NCBI GenBank assembly: GCA_958428545.1
Contig: CAUAGM010000010.1
Span: forward strand, 1 to 49,319
Direction of reading: 5' to 3'
DNA length: 49,319 bases
From: an uncultured Arcanobacterium sp.
GTDB lineage: Bacteria > Actinomycetota > Actinomycetes > Actinomycetales > Actinomycetaceae
In this document: positions 44,108 to 49,319 of the stretch, one piece after another
Numbering within the stretch: position 1 is the stretch's first letter
Layout: each line of letters starts with the position of its first letter
Program-made: the position numbers and the translations under genes
The notes under the pieces: generated by a model
Database searches by the model: none
What the model was told of the DNA's origin: nothing
What the model saw: only the letters and a program-made list of their open reading frames with translations

Positions 44108-45400
44108 ATGGCACTCATTGTGCAAAAATACGGAGGATCTTCAGTAGCTGATCCTGAATCAATTAAGCGCGTTGCTAAACGCATCGTTGAGACTCATAAC
44201 GCTGGAAACAATGTGGTGGTGATCGTCTCCGCAATGGGCGATACAACTGATGATCTTATCGATCTGGCAGCATCTGTTGTGGAAACGGAACCCGTCAAGC
44301 GCGAAATGGATCTTCTTCTTTCTGTGGGCGAACGCATTTCGATGACCCTTCTTGCTATGGCTGTGACCGATGCTGGCGTGAACGCTCATTCTTACACAGG
44401 CTCGCAAGCTGGGCTGCTCACGGATCCCGTCTACGGTAAAGCGCAGATCGTCGGCGTCACCCCTGGACGCATCGAAGAAGTACTCGAAAAAGGCGAGATC
44501 GCTATTATCGCTGGTTTCCAAGGCGTGAATCGTGAGACGAAAGACGTGACGACTCTCGGACGCGGCGGTTCTGACACCACAGCCGTTGCGTTCGCTGCGG
44601 CTCTTGGTGCAGATGTGTGCGAAATTTATTCTGATGTGGATGGCGTATTTACCGCTGATCCGCGCGTCGTCTCCACAGCACACAAACTTGATTACCTCAC
44701 ATACGAAGAAACTCTTGAAATGGCTGCGCATGGTGCAAAAATTTTGCATTTGCGTGCAGTGGAATATGCACGGCGCTACGGAGTGCCTCTGCATGTTCGC
44801 TCATCTTTTTCCAATAAGGAAGGAACGTGGATTGTGGACGAAGCGACTCGTAACCGTATGGTTGCAAAGTTTGAAGGGAATAACGAAGCTCCCATCATTG
44901 CTGGCGTAAGCCACGATAAGAGCCAGGCTAAAATCACCGTTGTCAACGTACCCAACGTGGCAGGTTCAGCTGCAAAGCTGTTTGCTGCTGTAGCAAACGC
45001 TGGCGTCAATATCGATATGATCGTTCAGAATATCCCTGTTGGCGATCCGCGCGTGGCAAATATTTCCTTCACAACGCAAGTTTCAGATGTGCCTGAAGCC
45101 GTGGCAGTTCTCGAAAAGCAAAAAGAAGAAATTGGCTTCGAAAAAATTCTTCAAGACGAAGGGGTCGGCATCATTTCGCTTGTGGGTGCAGGTATGCGCA
45201 CAAATCCAGGCGTATCTGCAGATTTATTTGATGCTCTCTCACGTGCTGGAGTGAGCATTGACCTCATCTCGACGTCTGAGATTCGTATTTCTGTGGTAGT
45301 GAAACTCGAAGATCTCGATAAAGCTATCACGGCAGTGCATACGGCATTCGGTTTGGATACTGAAGGCGAAGCGATCGTATATGGAGGTACAGGACGATGA
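44108..45400 (+). CDS. lysC: Aspartokinase
   Basis: First step of the aspartate pathway (Lys, Thr, Met, diaminopimelate). 430 residues: kinase domain with IVQKYGGSSVADPESIKRVA at the start, GRGGSDTTAVAFAAAL and DVDGVFTADPR, then two ACT domains (VNVPNVAGSAAKLFA and LVGAGMRTNPGVSADLF) that bind inhibitory Lys/Thr. In corynebacteria an internal start yields a beta subunit from the ACT part; here no well-placed internal ribosome-binding site was found. The ATG at 44108 follows AGGGAGAAC. The last 4 nt overlap asd (ATGA). Confidence 0.96.
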   Translation: MALIVQKYGGSSVADPESIKRVAKRIVETHNAGNNVVVIVSAMGDTTDDLIDLAASVVETEPVKREMDLLLSVGERISMTLLAMAVTDAGVNAHSYTGSQAGLLTDPVYGKAQIVGVTPGRIEEVLEKGEIAIIAGFQGVNRETKDVTTLGRGGSDTTAVAFAAALGADVCEIYSDVDGVFTADPRVVSTAHKLDYLTYEETLEMAAHGAKILHLRAVEYARRYGVPLHVRSSFSNKEGTWIVDEATRNRMVAKFEGNNEAPIIAGVSHDKSQAKITVVNVPNVAGSAAKLFAAVANAGVNIDMIVQNIPVGDPRVANISFTTQVSDVPEAVAVLEKQKEEIGFEKILQDEGVGIISLVGAGMRTNPGVSADLFDALSRAGVSIDLISTSEIRISVVVKLEDLDKAITAVHTAFGLDTEGEAIVYGGTGR

Positions 45401-46458
45401 GCCGTTCATCAATCACCCTCGCAGTTGTTGGAGCAACTGGGCAGGTTGGGCGCGTCATGCGTACTCTGCTTGAAGAGCGAGGCACAGATATTGATGCGAT
45501 TCGTTTCTTTGCTTCTGCACGATCAGCCGGAACAGTGCTGCAGTTCAAAGGGCGTGACGTAGTGGTAGAAGACGTTGCAACAGCAGATTTTTCTGGAATC
45601 GACGTTGCCGTCTTTTCCGCAGGTGGCAGCACCTCTGCAGAATATGCTCCAAAGTTTGCCGCAGCAGGCGCTGTTGTAGTAGATAATTCTTCAGCTTGGC
45701 GTAAAGACCCTGATGTACCGTTGGTTGTGAGTGAGGTTAATCCGCACGATCTGGTACATCGCCCGAAAGGCATTATTGCCAATCCCAACTGCACTACAAT
45801 GGCCGCTATGCCTGTGCTGAAAGTTCTGTCTGACGAAGCTGGGCTTGTGCGTCTAATTGCCAGCTCATATCAGGCTGTGTCGGGTTCTGGCTTAAAAGGT
45901 GTGAAAGCGTTAGCTGAGCAAATTCGCGCAGGAGCTGCTGATCCTAACCTAGAAAATTTGACGCTTGACGGGCATGCCACCGCTTGGCCGCAAGATCCAG
46001 CTCCATACGTGGCACCTATTGCATTCAACGTAGTGCCATTTGCGGGAAACTACGTGGATGACGGCTCTTATGAAACAGACGAAGAGCAAAAACTTCGTAA
46101 CGAATCGCGCAAGATTTTAGGGCTGCCGCATCTGCGTGTGGCTGGCACATGTGTGCGAGTTCCTGTATTTACAGCTCATGGTTTGGCAATTAACGCAGAA
46201 TTTGAAAAACCAATTTCTGTTGAGCGAGCAATCGAGCTGCTCAAAGATGCTCCTGGTGTGCACTATACGGATGTGCCGACTCCGCTCGATGGAGCTGGCA
46301 ACGATGCCTGCTATGTAGGGCGTATCCGTGAAGATCAAAGCGCCCCTGAAGGGCACGGCTTGGAAATGTTTATTGTGGGAGATAATTTGCGCAAAGGTGC
46401 GGCGCTCAATACCATTCAGCTTGCCGAGCTGATTATTGCAGAGCTTCGCGAAGCCTAA
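45397..46458 (+). CDS. asd: Aspartate-semialdehyde dehydrogenase
   Basis: 353 residues; reduces aspartyl-phosphate to aspartate semialdehyde with NADPH. GATGQVGRVMRTLL (NADP-binding), FSAGGSTSAEYAP, NPNCTTMAAMP with the catalytic Cys (near residue 131), and the GAWR/GTC region (RVAGTCVRVPVFTAHG) near 245. ATG overlaps the lysC stop, so translation is coupled. It is the last gene of the operon; no intrinsic terminator is seen in the 94 bp before the convergent DUF4032 gene. Confidence 0.96.
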   Translation: MSRSSITLAVVGATGQVGRVMRTLLEERGTDIDAIRFFASARSAGTVLQFKGRDVVVEDVATADFSGIDVAVFSAGGSTSAEYAPKFAAAGAVVVDNSSAWRKDPDVPLVVSEVNPHDLVHRPKGIIANPNCTTMAAMPVLKVLSDEAGLVRLIASSYQAVSGSGLKGVKALAEQIRAGAADPNLENLTLDGHATAWPQDPAPYVAPIAFNVVPFAGNYVDDGSYETDEEQKLRNESRKILGLPHLRVAGTCVRVPVFTAHGLAINAEFEKPISVERAIELLKDAPGVHYTDVPTPLDGAGNDACYVGRIREDQSAPEGHGLEMFIVGDNLRKGAALNTIQLAELIIAELREA

Positions 46459-46552
46459 GAGTTATTCTAGGAGCTATGAACCGCAACTAGCTGCGCATAG
46501 CCTTCTGTGCATGTGGGGCTATACACATTGTTCGCAGCGGTAAAGACATTTA

Positions 46553-47878
46553 CTACGCTAAATACCCAGACCATTCGTCGTCAAAATCAGTGCGATAGTT
46601 GCTTGCAAAATTTTGTTGCTCAGAAATTGCATCAAACTCGCCTGTTTCATCGATATTTTGCACGATTAAGTGTGATTCATCTGGACGATGCTCGAGCACT
46701 TCGTGAACATACGAATTGAGCGCGTCTTCGAGAGAGACATCATGCCCAGCTCGCTCCGCCATGAACCATCGGTGATCTAAAAACTCATGGAAGAGCTGCG
46801 CTGGTTCAAGCTTAGCGCGCATATTCGGAGGAATAGCCTGCACAATCGGTTCAAAGACGTTCATCATCCAGTCATGCGCCACAAGACTCATTGGAGTATC
46901 CATCATATTATTTACGACTCTGAATTGCTCAATAGAGTTGAGCATACGACGAGCCTGCTTTTCTTGCACGTCCAGACCAGTGAGCTGCATGATCTTTCGA
47001 GAATAGTGCCCAGCGTCCACAATTCGAGGGCGGATCACAATGCTGTTGCCATCTTCCGTTGTGCGCATTGCCAACTCGCCTACGTCAAAACCTAAATCAT
47101 TCAGACGGCGAATACGGTTATCGATTCGCCAACGATCCTGAGTAGAGAAACGCTCTTCACTCGTCAGCTCATTCCATAGTGACGAATAGCGTTCTTCTAG
47201 ACGCCGCCCAACCCGAATTGCATCACACTCATCAGAAAGCACACCTCCAGCCTGTAGATCCATCAATTCGCCCACAATATTGACGCTGGCAACTTCAATA
47301 TCATAGAGACGACGCTTCTCAGACATATGCGGATAAAATTCGCCAGTTTCAGCATCTACCAAATAGGCTGAAAATTCCTCAGCGTCACGCCTGAAAAGAG
47401 TATTGGAGAGGGAGACGTCACCCCAAAAGAATCCATGCAGATGCAGGCGCACGAGCAGCACCGCTAAAGCACCGATGAGACGCTCGGCAGTCTCAGGGCG
47501 CATACTCATCTGCCCAAACAAAATACGGTACGGCAAGGAGAACGCAAGATGGCGCGTCACTAAAGCAGAAGGCAACGGATTACCTTCCGTATCGCAACGC
47601 CCGCTCACCACTGCCACAGGTTCGACGCACGGAGCTTCGTCACGAGAAAGACGCCTAAGGGATTCGTATTCTCGCTGTGCTACGTTATCCGTAATTTCTT
47701 TAATTGCGAGAATATGCCCGTCAAGTTTCACAAATCGCACAACATGGCGGGAAATACCCCGCGGCAGCGAAGCAAGCAGACTTTTAGGCCAGTTCAACAG
47801 CGGAATATGCCAAGGCAAATCAAAGAGCGCTGCTGGCTGATCGGCAGACGTAATATGCAATGTGCGTTCCACGTGCAA
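46553..47878 (-). CDS. DUF4032 kinase-like protein
   Basis: 441 residues. The N-terminal ~260 residues have a kinase-like fold reminiscent of lipopolysaccharide kinase/RIO-type proteins: IKEITDNVAQREYESLRRL (Lys and Glu of the N-lobe) and HGFFWGDVSLSNTLF (HxD-like catalytic loop, here WGD), then YLVDAETGE (metal-binding Asp). The C-terminal half is the actinobacterial DUF4032 domain (RRLNDLGFDVGELAM, FVNNMM-like VVNNMMDTPMS). Function unknown. The TTG start at 47878 has AGAGG 5 nt upstream; GTG 47872 is an alternative. Convergent with asd. Confidence 0.75.
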   Translation of the reverse strand: MHVERTLHITSADQPAALFDLPWHIPLLNWPKSLLASLPRGISRHVVRFVKLDGHILAIKEITDNVAQREYESLRRLSRDEAPCVEPVAVVSGRCDTEGNPLPSALVTRHLAFSLPYRILFGQMSMRPETAERLIGALAVLLVRLHLHGFFWGDVSLSNTLFRRDAEEFSAYLVDAETGEFYPHMSEKRRLYDIEVASVNIVGELMDLQAGGVLSDECDAIRVGRRLEERYSSLWNELTSEERFSTQDRWRIDNRIRRLNDLGFDVGELAMRTTEDGNSIVIRPRIVDAGHYSRKIMQLTGLDVQEKQARRMLNSIEQFRVVNNMMDTPMSLVAHDWMMNVFEPIVQAIPPNMRAKLEPAQLFHEFLDHRWFMAERAGHDVSLEDALNSYVHEVLEHRPDESHLIVQNIDETGEFDAISEQQNFASNYRTDFDDEWSGYLA

Positions 47879-47918
47879 TTCTTCCTCTCGCTATATAACG
47901 AATAAAGAATATAGCACT

Positions 47919-47951
47919 GTGGGCGCTAGTACTTGAAGTGCCAGCGCCCAC
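47919..47951 (-). terminator. Hairpin after the sugar ABC ATPase gene
   Basis: Perfect 9-bp stem GTGGGCGCT/AGCGCCCAC (47919-47927 with 47943-47951), 15-nt loop, ~30 bp after the stop. No clear U-tract on the minus strand; a terminator of the U-poor actinobacterial type is possible. Confidence 0.4.
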
Positions 47952-47984
47952 GCTATGAGAATAGCTTATTCACTTTTCCTATTC

Positions 47985-49106
47985 TCAGGCCTCTAAACGA
48001 GCGCCCGTGACTGCGGAGAAGTAGTGCACATGCCCTTCACGTGGCACAAACGTGAGCGAAGATCCAGCGGCAGGTACATTTTCCGGTGGGATGCGCACAG
48101 TGACTGTGGTGGAATTATCACCAGAGCCGAAACGCTCTGTCTCGCTCTCACTGCCAGCCACAGGCCCGTAAATATAAGCATCAGAACCGAGGTGCTCAAC
48201 GAAGGAAATATCGAGCGGAATACCAGCAGCTGAGCCAGCAGGAGCAACTTCGAAGCCTTCTGGACGCACGCCAATAATCACCTTGCCATCGTCTTTTACT
48301 GCTGCTGCCACGTGTGCAGGAAGATCGAGCATAGCCTTGCCGAATACTGCCTTTCCATCAACCACACGCCACTGACCAAGGTTCATTGCGGGAGAGCCGA
48401 TGAAGCCAGCCACGAAAGCATTCGCTGGTTTCGTAAACATTTCATCAGGAGTTGCAACCTGCTGAAGAATACCATCTTTAATGACGGCGATACGGTCGCC
48501 CATGGTAAGAGCTTCGGTCTGATCATGGGTCACATACAAGGTGGTGACGCCGAGTTCGCGCTGAAGCGAAGCAATTTGGGTACGAGTCTGCACACGGAGT
48601 TTAGCATCCAAGTTTGAAAGAGGCTCATCCATGAGGAAGACCTGTGGTTTACGCACAATTGCGCGACCCATTGCTACGCGCTGACGCTGACCACCAGAGA
48701 GAGCCTTCGGTTTACGATCAAGGTACGGCACGAGATCGAGAATCTTTGCTGCTTCTTCCACACGCTTACGAATTTCTGCTTTATCAACGCCAGCGATTTT
48801 GAGAGCAAAGCCCATATTATCGGCAACAGTCATATGCGGGTAGAGAGCGTAGTTCTGGAAAACCATTGCAATATCACGGTCTTTAGGAGAAACGTCAGTC
48901 ACATCGCGATCGCCGATGAAAATCTTTCCAGAATTGACGTCTTCCAAACCTGCAAGCATACGCAAAGAGGTTGATTTACCACAGCCAGAAGGACCAACGA
49001 GAACGAGGAACTCGCCGTCACGAATCTCAAGATTGAGCTGATCGACAGCGGGAGTCGTTGCGCCAGGATAAACACGGGTGGCATGATCAAATGTAACTGT
49101 AGCCAT
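47985..49106 (-). CDS. Sugar ABC transporter ATP-binding protein (MsmK/UgpC type)
   Basis: 373 residues. Walker A VGPSGCGKSTSLRML (~residues 37-51), Q-loop MVFQNYALYPHMTV, signature LSGGQRQRVAMGRAI, Walker B VFLMDEPLSNLDAKLR, switch TLYVTHDQTEAL, then a C-terminal OB/TOBE regulatory domain (IGVRPEGFEVAPAGS). This is the shared ATPase that can serve several carbohydrate importers; the cognate permeases and binding protein are not in the window. The start at 49106 has AAAGGAA 8 nt upstream; the frame reaches 49178 with residues unlike the family. Confidence 0.92.
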   Translation of the reverse strand: MATVTFDHATRVYPGATTPAVDQLNLEIRDGEFLVLVGPSGCGKSTSLRMLAGLEDVNSGKIFIGDRDVTDVSPKDRDIAMVFQNYALYPHMTVADNMGFALKIAGVDKAEIRKRVEEAAKILDLVPYLDRKPKALSGGQRQRVAMGRAIVRKPQVFLMDEPLSNLDAKLRVQTRTQIASLQRELGVTTLYVTHDQTEALTMGDRIAVIKDGILQQVATPDEMFTKPANAFVAGFIGSPAMNLGQWRVVDGKAVFGKAMLDLPAHVAAAVKDDGKVIIGVRPEGFEVAPAGSAAGIPLDISFVEHLGSDAYIYGPVAGSESETERFGSGDNSTTVTVRIPPENVPAAGSSLTFVPREGHVHYFSAVTGARLEA

Positions 49107-49319
49107 TGCTACGCTTCCTTTCACCGACAGGTACGTGCCGGACGATCCGAGTGAAAGATGCTTATGCATCGGCAACATTCTACTAGCTATCTACAAAAAA
49201 TCTAGCGTTTTTGCTAACTTTTTTAGATTTCTGCATCGAAATGATTCGAATGCTCTTCCAGCTCTGATTCTGGTATGAGCTTGGCTTACATGTATCCATG
49301 CGATTAATTGAAATTATTC
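49107..49319. other. Upstream region of the sugar ATPase gene and window end
   Basis: 213 bases that should hold the promoter of the minus-strand ATPase gene. No clear motif was recognised by eye; no gene is visible up to the window edge. Confidence 0.35.

Noticed and set aside
44850..45400. Separate internal start for an aspartokinase beta subunit
   Set aside because: An in-frame ATG exists at 44859, but the nearest purine-rich sequence is ~30 nt away; not enough to call it.

Overview
The window looks like a chromosomal segment from a moderate-G+C member of the Actinomycetales, probably Actinomycetaceae; genus and species cannot be fixed by eye. The evidence is a WhiB regulator beside a Crp/GlxR-type regulator, an actinobacterial Tad cluster with a CpaE-like ATPase, a PonA2-type PBP with a PASTA domain, a TopA with Lys-rich tail and no zinc fingers, and the dnaX-recR-lysC-asd order. 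Gene order from 8.4 to 26 kb (holB, topA, tad genes, CpaE homologue, nth, crp, whiB, ponA2, metallophosphoesterase) matches the general order around Rv3644c-Rv3683 of Mycobacterium tuberculosis, from memory.

Layout. 1-0.7 kb: 3' part of a type I restriction specificity gene. 0.8-5 kb: a RecN C-terminal remnant, a SpoU methyltransferase, an SDR, a serine hydrolase and exonuclease III, all on the minus strand. 5.4-6.3 kb: SRP RNA abutting tRNA-Ser, then tRNA-Thr. 6.6-13.2 kb: a lipoprotein peptidase, holB-tmk and topA. 13.5-18.7 kb: a Tad/Flp pilus-type operon. 19-26 kb: an unknown acidic membrane protein, nth, crp, a tiny DUF4177-like gene behind whiB, ponA2 and a phosphoesterase. 26.1-28.2 kb: tRNA-Pro, a cluster of palindromic repeats, two small enzymes/unknowns and an unlisted 49-aa membrane protein. 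28.4-32.6 kb: tgt, a dicarboxylate-type symporter and an unknown protein. 32.7-36 kb: a three-gene ABC importer of the TrpX type. 36.3-40.3 kb: tRNA-Arg, an App1-like phosphatase, a YtxH-like protein and a hisC-like/aroD pair. 40.5-46.5 kb: dnaX-recR and lysC-asd. 46.5-49.1 kb: a DUF4032 kinase-like protein and an MsmK/UgpC-type sugar ABC ATPase.

The most interesting element is upstream of the ABC importer (35705-35892, minus strand). It is a well-spaced ribosome-binding site and a 20-codon leader peptide with three Trp codons (positions 11, 14, 17), two mutually exclusive downstream hairpins and a U-tailed terminator. This is the anatomy of ribosome-mediated transcription attenuation by tryptophan. 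It independently suggests that the importer carries tryptophan or a precursor, and it fits the nearby shikimate gene and aromatic/histidinol-phosphate aminotransferase.

Other unusual items are the 2-nt gap between tRNA-Ser and SRP RNA, the RecN remnant near the restriction gene, three copies of a 37-nt hairpin repeat after tRNA-Pro, 11-bp tandem repeats in two intergenic regions, and short in-frame repeat expansions in housekeeping genes (trmH-like, tmk, dnaX). Both small genes at 21828-21983 and 28080-28229 were found by reading the sequence and have good ribosome-binding sites.
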